Shown piece by piece: positions 57,081 through 64,000 of a stretch of DNA of 64,000 bases. The stretch comes from Ramlibacter agri (GTDB taxonomy: Bacteria > Pseudomonadota > Gammaproteobacteria > Burkholderiales > Burkholderiaceae_C), in NCBI RefSeq assembly GCF_012927085.1, contig NZ_JABBFX010000001.1, forward strand, positions 3,720,001 to 3,784,000, given 5' to 3'. Numbering within the stretch: the first letter of the stretch is position 1; each line of letters starts with the position of its first letter. The notes beneath the pieces are model-generated. The model had not been told where the DNA came from. It made no database searches and saw only the letters and a program-made list of their open reading frames with translations. The position numbers and the translations under genes were made by a program.

Positions 57081-57720
57081 CGCGCAGCGCCCAGCGCGCT
57101 CCGGCCGCCACGCTGTCGATCAAGGGCACTCCCACGTCCGCCTGCATCAGCGCCGCGTAGCCCGCCAGGGCTGCGCCGCCGACGATCACGGCCTGCGCCT
57201 CGAAGCGCACCGCCGCCTCCTGGCAAGCCTGGGTCAACAGGTCGCGCGCGCCTTGCGGATCCGCCGCCAACTGCGCCCCGGTAGGCGCCACCGTCACGAT
57301 ACCGGCCAGGGCTTGCGCGAATCCCGTGGCGAGCGCCAGCCGCCGCAGCATGGCTTCCCACTTCGCGCCGCCGGTGACGATGGCGAAGCGGCCGTGGCGG
57401 GACGCTTCGACGAACGAAGCTTCCGCCAGCCCGGTCACCGGAACGGACGTGCATTCACGCAGTGCGAACAGGCCCGGGTCGCCGAAGCACCCGATCAACA
57501 CCGCATCCGGGGCGACTGCAGTCCCTGTCGTCCACGCATCGAGCGTCGCATGGCCCCCCACCGCGTAACTGGCCTCGTCGGCGATGTAGGGCGCACCGAA
57601 GCGGGCTGTCACCGCATGCACCTTGATGTCAGGACCCGCCGCCCGCATCAGATGCTCCCGCAACAACACCGTGACCGCCTCCGTCGTGTTCGGATTGATC
57701 ACGAGCAGCGATCGGCTCAC
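57025..57720 (-). CDS. Asp/Glu/hydantoin racemase superfamily protein, atypical active site
   Basis: 231 aa from GTG 57720 (overlapping the potC-like stop). N-terminal LLVINPNTTEAVT and IGCFGDPGLFALRE match hydantoin racemases, with the first catalytic Cys kept as Cys78. At the second site the family reads LLGCAGMA; this protein reads IVGGAALA, with Gly182 for Cys (GGC GGC codons confirmed on the DNA). A two-base racemase mechanism is therefore unlikely. Arylmalonate decarboxylase has the mirror arrangement (Gly/Cys). It is the last gene of the minus-strand nitrogen-compound cluster. Confidence 0.83.
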   Translation of the reverse strand: MSRSLLVINPNTTEAVTVLLREHLMRAAGPDIKVHAVTARFGAPYIADEASYAVGGHATLDAWTTGTAVAPDAVLIGCFGDPGLFALRECTSVPVTGLAEASFVEASRHGRFAIVTGGAKWEAMLRRLALATGFAQALAGIVTVAPTGAQLAADPQGARDLLTQACQEAAVRFEAQAVIVGGAALAGYAALMQADVGVPLIDSVAAGARWALRATHPLRASGSDRTAPPPR

Positions 57721-58610
57721 GCCCGCCCTCGCTTCTGCCGCTTCCGCAGCCAGGCGAGCAAGCCTGCAGTCACGCCCATCACGAGGAACGACACCACCGT
57801 CGTCAGCGTCCCCAGTGCATAGATGGCCGGCGTCGTCACCGTCGACGTCAGCCCCTGCAACTCCAGCGGCAGCGTGTTGACGTCGCCGATGGCCTGCGAG
57901 GTGCGCGCGATCTCGTCCCAGCTCAAGGTGAAGCCGAACATGCCGATGCCGACCACGGAAGGCCCGATCAGCGGCAGCACCACGTGGAGGAAGGTCTGCC
58001 AGGGCGTGGCGCCCAGGTCGCGCGCCGCCTCCTCGTAGGACGGATCGAAGCGGTTGAACACCGCGAACATGATCAGCAGGCCGAAGGGCAGGGTCCACGT
58101 GAGGTGCGCGCCCAGCGCCGAGGTCAGCAGGCCCAGCGCGCTGCCGTAGCCCTCCAGAGTGCCTTCGGCGCCCAGCGCGGACAGCGCCGCCTTGACGCCA
58201 GTGTCCACCAGCCTGAACTGCAGGCCGATGCCCAGCGACACGATGATCGAAGGCATGATCAGGCTGGCGATGGCCACGTAGAACAGCGCATCGCCGCCAC
58301 GCAAGCGCTTGCGAAAGGCGAGGCCGGCCAGCAGCGACAGCAGCACGGTGAAGCCCATGACCACGGTCCCCAGCAGCAGCGAACGCCGGAAGGCCGCGGC
58401 GATGTCCACCGTCCCCAGCCCCGCGGCCAACGCGTGGAACCAGTGCAGCGACAGCCCGCGCAGCGGAAAGGTCAGGCCGCCTTCCGGCCCCTGGAAGCTG
58501 AGCACGAAGATGGTGAGCATCGGCCCGTACAGGAACATCACGAACAGGCCGAACACGATCGCCAGCGGCCAGAAGCCGGGCGCACGGGCGTCGGACACGC
58601 GGGCCTGCAT
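57717..58610 (-). CDS. Polyamine-type ABC transporter permease (PotC-like)
   Basis: 297 aa, about six helices. BPD_transp_1 with EAA loop YEEAARDLGATPWQTFLHVVLPLIGPSVVGIGMFGFTLSWDEIA. PotC/YdcV-type. It pairs with the permease gene 3 bp upstream on the minus strand. Confidence 0.9.
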   Translation of the reverse strand: MQARVSDARAPGFWPLAIVFGLFVMFLYGPMLTIFVLSFQGPEGGLTFPLRGLSLHWFHALAAGLGTVDIAAAFRRSLLLGTVVMGFTVLLSLLAGLAFRKRLRGGDALFYVAIASLIMPSIIVSLGIGLQFRLVDTGVKAALSALGAEGTLEGYGSALGLLTSALGAHLTWTLPFGLLIMFAVFNRFDPSYEEAARDLGATPWQTFLHVVLPLIGPSVVGIGMFGFTLSWDEIARTSQAIGDVNTLPLELQGLTSTVTTPAIYALGTLTTVVSFLVMGVTAGLLAWLRKRQKRGRA

Positions 58611-58613
58611 CGC

Positions 58614-59492
58614 TCAGAGCTCCCTGCGGATGTCGACCAGCTGGGTCAGGCCCCAGATGATCATCAGCACCACCGCCAGCAGGATCACCGCATTGGCGGC
58701 CGCCAGCGGGAACTGCAGGTAGGAGGTCTGCACCTGGATGATCTTGCCGACCGAGGCGATCTGCTGCCCGCCCATCACGCCGATGGTGACGAAGTCGCCC
58801 ATGACGATGGTGATGACGAAGATGGAACCGATCAGGATGCCGGTGCGCGACAGCGGCACCACCACGTTCCACAACGCCTGCCAGGCGGAGGCGCCGGCGT
58901 CGCTGGCGGCTTCCAGCAGGCTGCGGTCGATGCGCATCATGCTGTTGAAGATGGGAACGATCATGAACATGGTGTAGAGGTGCACGAAAGCCAGCACCAC
59001 CGAGAAGCGCGAGAACAGCAGCCATTCCACCGGGTGGTCCACCAGGTGCGCGCCCATCAGGAAGTCGTTGACCAGCCCGTTGCGCCCCAGCAGCGGCACC
59101 CAGGAGATCATCCGGATCACGTTGGAGGTCCAGAACGGCACCGTGCACAGCACGAACAGCGCGGTCTGCATGCCCGGCGAACGCACGTGGAAGGCCAGGA
59201 AGTAGGCGACCGTGAAGCCCAGCGCCAGCGTGCAGGCCCACACCAGCGCGCATAGCTGCAAGGTGGACGCATAGGTGGCGAGCGTCACGCACAGGTTGCC
59301 GCGATCGCCGAGGGCGCCGCAGCCCTCGAAGACCGTCAGGTAGTTGCGCAGCGAGAACGCCGGGATCAGCTCGTATTCGTTGAAGTTCCAGAAGCTGACC
59401 GCCAGCGTTAACGCCAGCGGCAGCAGGAAGAACAAGCCGAAGACCGCGGCGAACGGCCCCGCCTGCCACCAGGCGGGGACCGCGCGCGCCAT
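58614..59492 (-). CDS. Polyamine-type ABC transporter permease (PotB-like)
   Basis: 292 aa from ATG 59492 (ATGA overlap with the binding-protein stop). About six helices; EAA loop LLEAASDAGASAWQALWNVVVPLSRTGILIGSIFVITIVMGDFV, typical of PotB/YdcU. Confidence 0.9.
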   Translation of the reverse strand: MARAVPAWWQAGPFAAVFGLFFLLPLALTLAVSFWNFNEYELIPAFSLRNYLTVFEGCGALGDRGNLCVTLATYASTLQLCALVWACTLALGFTVAYFLAFHVRSPGMQTALFVLCTVPFWTSNVIRMISWVPLLGRNGLVNDFLMGAHLVDHPVEWLLFSRFSVVLAFVHLYTMFMIVPIFNSMMRIDRSLLEAASDAGASAWQALWNVVVPLSRTGILIGSIFVITIVMGDFVTIGVMGGQQIASVGKIIQVQTSYLQFPLAAANAVILLAVVLMIIWGLTQLVDIRREL

Positions 59493-60763
59493 CAGGCCGC
59501 GACGAACTCGTTCCACTTGCGGACCATGTACTCGTTTTCGTCCATGACCGCGTTCCAGCAGGCGATGCCGCCCATGCGCTGCTCGTAGCTGCCGCCGTCC
59601 CGCACCGAGCCGGTCTTGGCCAGCAGGTCGCCGTGCGGGCTCTTGATGTCCTGCGTGGCCGGCTTGCCTTCCATCCAGTAGGCCCACTCGTACGGTTCCA
59701 TCTTGGCCTTGGCCGTCTCCAGCACCGCGCTGTAGTAGCCCTGGCGATTGAGGTAGGCGCCGGCCCAGCCGTCGAGGAACCAGTTGATGAACTCGTAGGC
59801 GGCGTCGAGCTTCTTGCCGGACAAGGTGGCCGGCAGGCCGAAGCCGGAAGCCCAGGCGCGATAGCCTTCCTTCAGCGGCTGGAACACGCAGTCGATGCCC
59901 TTGGTGCGCACGGCCGTCACGGCCGGCGACCACATCGACTGGATCACGACCTCGCCGGAAGCCATCAGGTTCACCGATTCGTTGAAGTCCTTCCACAGAG
60001 CGCGGAACTGGCCGGCCTTCTTGGCTTCGATGAGCGTGGCGATCGTGAGGTCGATCTCCTTCTTCGTCATGTTGCCCTTGTCCGGGTACTTGTACTTGCC
60101 CATGGCCTCCACGACCATCGCCGCGTCCATGATGCCGATGGAGGGGATGTTCAGGATCGACGTCTTGCCCTTGAACTCGGGGTTCAGCAGTTCGGCCCAG
60201 GAGTTGATCGGCCGCTTGATCAGGTCTGGCCGGATGCCCAGCGTGTCGGCGTTGTAGGTGGTCGGGATCAGCGACATGAACTGCGTCGGCGCCTTCGCGA
60301 AGACCTTGCTCTTCTCGCCTTCCAGGAAGATCACCTTCTTGGGCGCCGTGCCCTGGTCGCCGACCTTCTTGCCCGCCACCTCGCCCCGCGTGAAGAGGGC
60401 CGTGATCTTGTCGGCGTTCTTCACGCGCTTGACGTCGATGCCCTTCAGGTTGCCGGTGGGCACGATCTTCTTCAGCGAGAAGTATTCGGTGTCCAGCAGG
60501 TCGAAGCTGTTGGGCGCGGTGACGGCGCGCTTGGTGACGTCGTCGGTGGTCACCGCCACGTACTGGATGGTGATGCCGGTGTCGGCCTTGAACTTGTCCG
60601 CGATCTCCTTGTCCTGGTTCACCGCGGTGCCCAGGTAGCGCAGCACCGGCTTGTCCTGCGCATGGATCGCCGGGGCGAGCCCGGTGGCGAGGATGCCGGC
60701 GGTTCCCTGCAGCAGCGAACGCCGCAGCAGGCCCTTGGGGGCGTCGTTTTGGTCGTGAGCCAT
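59492..60763 (-). CDS. Polyamine-type ABC transporter solute-binding protein (PotD-like)
   Basis: 423 aa. N-terminal LLRRSLLQGTAGILATGLAPAIHAQ is Tat-like, suggesting export in folded form. SBP_bac features: VLRYLGTAVNQDKEIADKFKADTGITIQYV, SFDLLDTEYFSLKKIV, FINWFLDGWAGAYLNRQGYYSAV. With deaminase and racemase genes nearby, the ligand may be a nitrogen heterocycle or amide rather than a polyamine. Confidence 0.9.
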   Translation of the reverse strand: MAHDQNDAPKGLLRRSLLQGTAGILATGLAPAIHAQDKPVLRYLGTAVNQDKEIADKFKADTGITIQYVAVTTDDVTKRAVTAPNSFDLLDTEYFSLKKIVPTGNLKGIDVKRVKNADKITALFTRGEVAGKKVGDQGTAPKKVIFLEGEKSKVFAKAPTQFMSLIPTTYNADTLGIRPDLIKRPINSWAELLNPEFKGKTSILNIPSIGIMDAAMVVEAMGKYKYPDKGNMTKKEIDLTIATLIEAKKAGQFRALWKDFNESVNLMASGEVVIQSMWSPAVTAVRTKGIDCVFQPLKEGYRAWASGFGLPATLSGKKLDAAYEFINWFLDGWAGAYLNRQGYYSAVLETAKAKMEPYEWAYWMEGKPATQDIKSPHGDLLAKTGSVRDGGSYEQRMGGIACWNAVMDENEYMVRKWNEFVAA

Positions 60764-60790
60764 GGTTTTCTCTCCTTCTCTGGGTGGGAA

Positions 60791-61819
60791 TCAGGCAAGC
60801 AGCGGGTGCGCGTTGTCGTGCAGCCAGGACAGCTCCACGGCGTCGCCGGGCGCATAGGGCAGGGCGGCGAACTGCGCTTCGGGCAGCATCACCGACACCT
60901 CGCGCTCGCCGGCGGCGTCACGCGCGCGCAGGCCGAGCAGCACGTAGGTGCCCTGGTATTCGACGTCGGTGACGGTGCCGGGCAGGTTGCCGTTGTCGAG
61001 CGCTTCTCCCGTGGCCGGGGCGATGAGCATGTGGTCGTTGCGCACGGCCAGCTTGCCGGCGCTGGTGGCCAGCACGTTGTGGCCGCCCATGAAGCGGGCG
61101 ATGAACTCGGTGGCCGGCGCGTTGTACACCTCGCGCGGGCGGCCCACCTGCTCGATGCGGCCCTGGTTCATCACCACGATCTGGTCGGCCAGCGCCATCG
61201 CTTCCTCCTGCGAGTGCGTGACGTGGATGAAGGTGAGGCCCAGTTCCTTTTGCCAGCGGCGCAGCTCGGCGCGCATCTGGATGCGCAGGAAGGGATCGAG
61301 GGCGGACAGCGGCTCGTCCAGCAGCAGCACGCGCGGCTGGGTGATGAGGGCGCGCGCCAGCGCCACGCGCTGCTGCTGGCCGCCGGAGAGCTCGCCTGGC
61401 TTGCGCTGCGCGAGGTGGCCCATGGCCACGCGCTCCAGCAGTTCCTGGGCGCGCTGGTGGCGCTCGGCGCGCGCGACGCCCTTCATCTTCAGGCTGAAGG
61501 CGACGTTGTCCAGCGCCGAGAGATGGGGAAACAGGGCGAAGCTCTGGAACATCATTGCCGTGCCGCGGTCGGCGGCGCCCAGCAAGGTGATGTTGCGGTT
61601 CTCCAGCAGGATGTCGCCGGCACTGACGCTTTCGTGGCCGGCGATCATGCGCAAGGTCGTCGTCTTGCCGCAGCCCGAGGGCCCGAGCAGGCAGCAGTAG
61701 CTGGCGGCGGGGATGCGCAGGTCGATGGCATCGACGGCGGGCGGCGTGCCCGGCGCGTAGCGCTTGGTCAGGTGGACCAGTTCGACGGCATAGGCGGGCA
61801 CGACTGCGGCGGCATCCAT
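60791..61819 (-). CDS. Polyamine-type ABC transporter ATPase (PotA-like)
   Basis: 342 aa from ATG 61819 (a TTG at 61837 would add six residues). Walker A GPSGCGKTT, signature LSGGQQQRVALARALITQPRVLLLDEPLSALDP, H-loop HVTHSQEEAMALAD, and a C-terminal TOBE domain (about 245-342). It energises the permease pair encoded downstream. Confidence 0.93.
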   Translation of the reverse strand: MDAAAVVPAYAVELVHLTKRYAPGTPPAVDAIDLRIPAASYCCLLGPSGCGKTTTLRMIAGHESVSAGDILLENRNITLLGAADRGTAMMFQSFALFPHLSALDNVAFSLKMKGVARAERHQRAQELLERVAMGHLAQRKPGELSGGQQQRVALARALITQPRVLLLDEPLSALDPFLRIQMRAELRRWQKELGLTFIHVTHSQEEAMALADQIVVMNQGRIEQVGRPREVYNAPATEFIARFMGGHNVLATSAGKLAVRNDHMLIAPATGEALDNGNLPGTVTDVEYQGTYVLLGLRARDAAGEREVSVMLPEAQFAALPYAPGDAVELSWLHDNAHPLLA

Positions 61820-61874
61820 GTTGGGGCAGGGATGCAACGGCCGTGCCAGCCGGGATGCACGCCCCTGGTGCGCT

Positions 61875-62780
61875 TCAGCCCGGCGCGTCCATGAATCGTG
61901 CGATCGCGCCCGGCGTCGTGAACCAAATCCGGTCGTCGTCGCGTGCCTGCGCCAGCCGCTGGAGCGCCCGGCGCAGGTGCCGCAGCCGGTAGGGCTGGCC
62001 GACGATGTAAGGATGCAGCGCCAGGCCCATGACCAGCGGCGTAGTGCGAGCCTGCTCCAGCATCTCCTCGAAGTTGTCCAGCACCAGGTCGAAGAAGTCG
62101 CGCGCGTCCATCTGGCGCGCCACGATCATGGGGATGTCGTTCAGCTCCTGCGGATAGGGCACGGACCACAGGTGCCGGCCGTCGCGCGTGCGCATGGCGA
62201 CCGGCTGGTCGTCATGGCACCAGTTCAGGGTGTAGCGGTAGCCGGTCTCCGCCAGCAGGTCGGGCGTGGAGGCGCTTTCCGAGATCCAGGGCGACAGCCA
62301 GCCGGTGGGCCGCTGGCCGCTCTCGCGGGTAATGCGTTCGGCGCAGGATGCGAGCAGGGCGCGCTCGTGCGTCTCGGTCCAGGTGCCCTGGCGTTCGGCG
62401 TTGGTGTGGCCGTGGCCGACCAGTTCGTCGCCTCGCGCCGCGCAGGCCGCGACCAGTTCCGGGCAATGGTCGTAGAGCGCGGTGTTGAGGATGGCGGCGG
62501 CCGGCAGCCGCAGCTGGTCGAACAGTTCCAGGCAGCGCCAGGCGCCCACGCGGTTGCCGTATTCGCGCCAGCTGTAGTTGAGGACGTCGGGGTGCGGCGA
62601 GGCCGGCCCCAGGCAGGCGCCGAGGCCGGCGCCGAAGGCGAAGTGCTCCAGGTTGAAGCCGAGGTAGACGGCCAGTCGCGCGCCATTGGGCCAGCGCCAG
62701 CCGGGCCTGCGCGTGATGGGCTGGTAGGGAAAGCGCTCGTGGCCGGGCAGCGGGCCGGTCCACTGGGGCGCCTCGCTCAC
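61875..62780 (-). CDS. Polysaccharide deacetylase family protein (PuuE allantoinase-like)
   Basis: 301 aa from GTG 62780 (GTGA overlap with the upstream gene; the longer start at 62828 lies inside that gene). Pattern RRPGWRWPNGARLAVYLGFNLEHFAFG, NYSWREYGNRVGAWRCLELFDQL, ELVGHGHTN, GWLSPWISESASTPDLLAETGYRYTLNWCHDDQPV and LALHPYIVGQPYRL. This subgroup (NodB-like fold) includes the PuuE-type allantoinase, which hydrolyses a cyclic ureide, so activity on an amide or ureide ring fits the cluster. Cytoplasmic. Confidence 0.82.
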   Translation of the reverse strand: MSEAPQWTGPLPGHERFPYQPITRRPGWRWPNGARLAVYLGFNLEHFAFGAGLGACLGPASPHPDVLNYSWREYGNRVGAWRCLELFDQLRLPAAAILNTALYDHCPELVAACAARGDELVGHGHTNAERQGTWTETHERALLASCAERITRESGQRPTGWLSPWISESASTPDLLAETGYRYTLNWCHDDQPVAMRTRDGRHLWSVPYPQELNDIPMIVARQMDARDFFDLVLDNFEEMLEQARTTPLVMGLALHPYIVGQPYRLRHLRRALQRLAQARDDDRIWFTTPGAIARFMDAPG

Positions 62781-63187
62781 ACCGGCGCTCCGTCGGCGTC
62801 GGCCAGGCCGGCGCGCACCAGCAGCCATTCGGCGCTGTCGTTCCAGACGTCCATCTGCACGATCCGGCCGTTCTTCACCACGTAGCGGTCGACGTAGCGG
62901 TTGCCTTCGAACGCCGTGCCGTCCGGCCAGGCGCCGTACAGCGTGCCCAGGCTGTAGACGATGGCTTCGTCTTCGCTGGCGCCGGCCACCACTTCGGTGC
63001 GCTCGATCTTCTTCTTGACCCAGGCATAGCGCTTGGCGTTGAAGGCCGTGGCGTCCGCCGGGTGGCCCATGGGCCGGTTGCCGGTGAAGCGGATGCGGAT
63101 GTCCGGCGCCACGAAGGCCGCCGCGCCCTGCGGATCCGGCAGCATGTGGAGGCGGAGGTATTCATTGACGAGGTCGGCAGGGGTCAT
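62777..63187 (-). CDS. SnoaL/NTF2-like small protein
   Basis: 136 aa from ATG 63187 (longer reading to 63295 rejected as it lacks homology-like sequence). NTF2-like cone fold pattern: VNEYLRLHMLPDPQGAAAFVAPDIRIRFTG, VYSLGTLYGAWPDGTAFEGNRYVDRYVVKNGRIVQMDVWNDSAEWLL. Members are small isomerases, cyclases or binding proteins. Role unknown; position between deaminase and deacetylase suggests involvement with the same substrate. Confidence 0.75.
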   Translation of the reverse strand: MTPADLVNEYLRLHMLPDPQGAAAFVAPDIRIRFTGNRPMGHPADATAFNAKRYAWVKKKIERTEVVAGASEDEAIVYSLGTLYGAWPDGTAFEGNRYVDRYVVKNGRIVQMDVWNDSAEWLLVRAGLADADGAPV

Positions 63188-63251
63188 GGGAGGGGAGTTT
63201 GCAAGAGATGTGCCGAGGGCGGAGCGGCCCTGTTTGGCAAGCGTGGCGAGC

Positions 63252-64000
63252 TCACGGCCGCGTGAAGCGCGTGCCTGCGGGACGTCCTTCGACATGCAAC
63301 TGCGCCACCACCTCCGCCGTCTGCGCCAGCAGCTTGCCCTTGCGCCACACCTTCAGGCGATTCGCCCGCAGCCGGATCGCCTCGACCACGTCGCGGGCCT
63401 GCAGCAGCACGAAGCTCGCATCGCAGCCCGGCGCGAGGCCGTAGCCCTGCAGGTGCATCACCTTCGCTGCATTCACCGTCACCGCGGCGAAGCAGGCGTG
63501 GATGCCCTTCTGGCTGGTCATCTGCGCCACGTGCAGGCCCATGTGCGCCACCTCCAGCATGTCGGCGCTGCCCATGCCGTACCAGGGATCCATCACGCAG
63601 TCGTGCCCGAAGGCGACGTTGACGCCGGCGGCCAGCAGCTCCGGCACGCGCGTCATGCCGCGCCGCTTGGGGTAGCTGTCGTGCCGACCCTGCAAGGTGA
63701 TGTTGATCAGCGGGTTGGCGATGACGCTGACGCCGCTCTCGGCGATCAACGGAATCAGCTTGCTGACGTAGTAGTTGTCCATGCTGTGCATGGAGGTGCA
63801 GTGGCTGCCGTTCACGCGGCCCTGCAGGCCCAGGCGCTGCGCCTCGAAGGCCAGGGTCTCGATGTGGCGCGATTGCGGGTCGTCCGTCTCGTCGCAATGC
63901 ATGTCGACCAGCTTGCCGCGCTCCGCGGCGATCTCGCACAGGAGCTTCACGCTGTCCGCGCCCTGCGCCATGGTGCGCTCGAAGTGCGGGATGCCGCCGA
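63252..64000 (-). CDS. codA: Cytosine deaminase-like amidohydrolase, C-terminal part
   Basis: The gene runs off the window; 249 residues are visible. It matches E. coli CodA closely in layout: GGIPHFERT at the edge, VDMHCDETDDPQSR (metal His and catalytic Glu), SHCTSMHSMDNYYVSKL, NPLINITLQGRHDSYPKRRGMTRVPELL, FGHDCVMDPWYGMGSADML (metal Asp kept), MGLHVAQM. It deaminates cytosine or a related ring amide/imine (creatinine and isoguanine are known for relatives). First visible gene of the minus-strand cluster; an N-terminal HxH site would lie outside. Confidence 0.88.
   Translation of the reverse strand, partial: GGIPHFERTMAQGADSVKLLCEIAAERGKLVDMHCDETDDPQSRHIETLAFEAQRLGLQGRVNGSHCTSMHSMDNYYVSKLIPLIAESGVSVIANPLINITLQGRHDSYPKRRGMTRVPELLAAGVNVAFGHDCVMDPWYGMGSADMLEVAHMGLHVAQMTSQKGIHACFAAVTVNAAKVMHLQGYGLAPGCDASFVLLQARDVVEAIRLRANRLKVWRKGKLLAQTAEVVAQLHVEGRPAGTRFTRP

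Overview
The window is a high-GC (roughly two-thirds G+C, strong third-position GC bias) bacterial chromosome segment. Gene content and arrangement point to a betaproteobacterium of the Burkholderiales, most likely Comamonadaceae (Ramlibacter/Variovorax-like). The pointers are Bug-family solute-binding proteins, a homodimeric and a monomeric isocitrate dehydrogenase close together, clpS-clpA next to a cold-shock gene, and a joined nap-ccm block. The genus is inferred, not shown. No rRNA, tRNA, CRISPR array or insertion sequence was recognised, and no gene-free gap exceeds about 260 bp.

Left third (1-13.5 kb), housekeeping: the end of a Fe/Mn superoxide dismutase, a DUF192 protein, two paralogous tiny exported Lys/Ala-rich proteins, icd, a lipoprotein, a parvulin-type PPIase with a TonB-like tail, monomeric IDH, a His-rich glycine-zipper protein, an NfeD/slipin pair, a cold-shock protein divergent from clpS-clpA. 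Rho-independent hairpins close most of these units.

13.5-23.8 kb: napEDABC (periplasmic nitrate reductase) runs with 4-10 bp gaps or overlaps straight into ccmABCDEFGHI (System I cytochrome c maturation). The cytochromes NapB and NapC and the machinery that attaches their haem are therefore probably co-transcribed. A DUF1800/DUF1501 pair follows.

26.4-52 kb, the accessory core: a catabolic island organised around one divergent control region at 40192-40447. That region carries two nested, co-centred, perfect inverted repeats next to an IclR-family regulator gene. Leftward lies a tight run of 15 genes: EthD protein, SCP2-like protein, alpha/beta hydrolase, Liv-type ABC importer, HyuA/HyuB, SDR, epimerase, HpcH-type aldolase, EVE protein, TauE-like exporter. 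Rightward lie an Fe-alcohol dehydrogenase, a MeaB GTPase, two Bug binding proteins, a split B12-dependent acyl-CoA mutase with an unusual active site, a thiolase-like protein with a DUF35 partner, an acyl-CoA ligase and a MmgE/PrpD protein. This looks like uptake, CoA activation, radical rearrangement and C-C cleavage of a carboxylic acid. The substrate cannot be read from the sequence. It is the best candidate here for an undescribed system.

52-64 kb: a ketopantoate reductase, a membrane gluzincin-like protein, a lower-GC parDE toxin-antitoxin pair with an operator overlapping its promoter, and a ribose-type sugar ABC transporter. A second catabolic cluster on the minus strand holds a cytosine deaminase, a SnoaL-like protein, a PuuE-like deacetylase, a PotABCD-type importer and a racemase-superfamily protein. 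The last keeps one catalytic Cys and has Gly at the other. This cluster fits uptake and breakdown of an N-heterocycle or amide.
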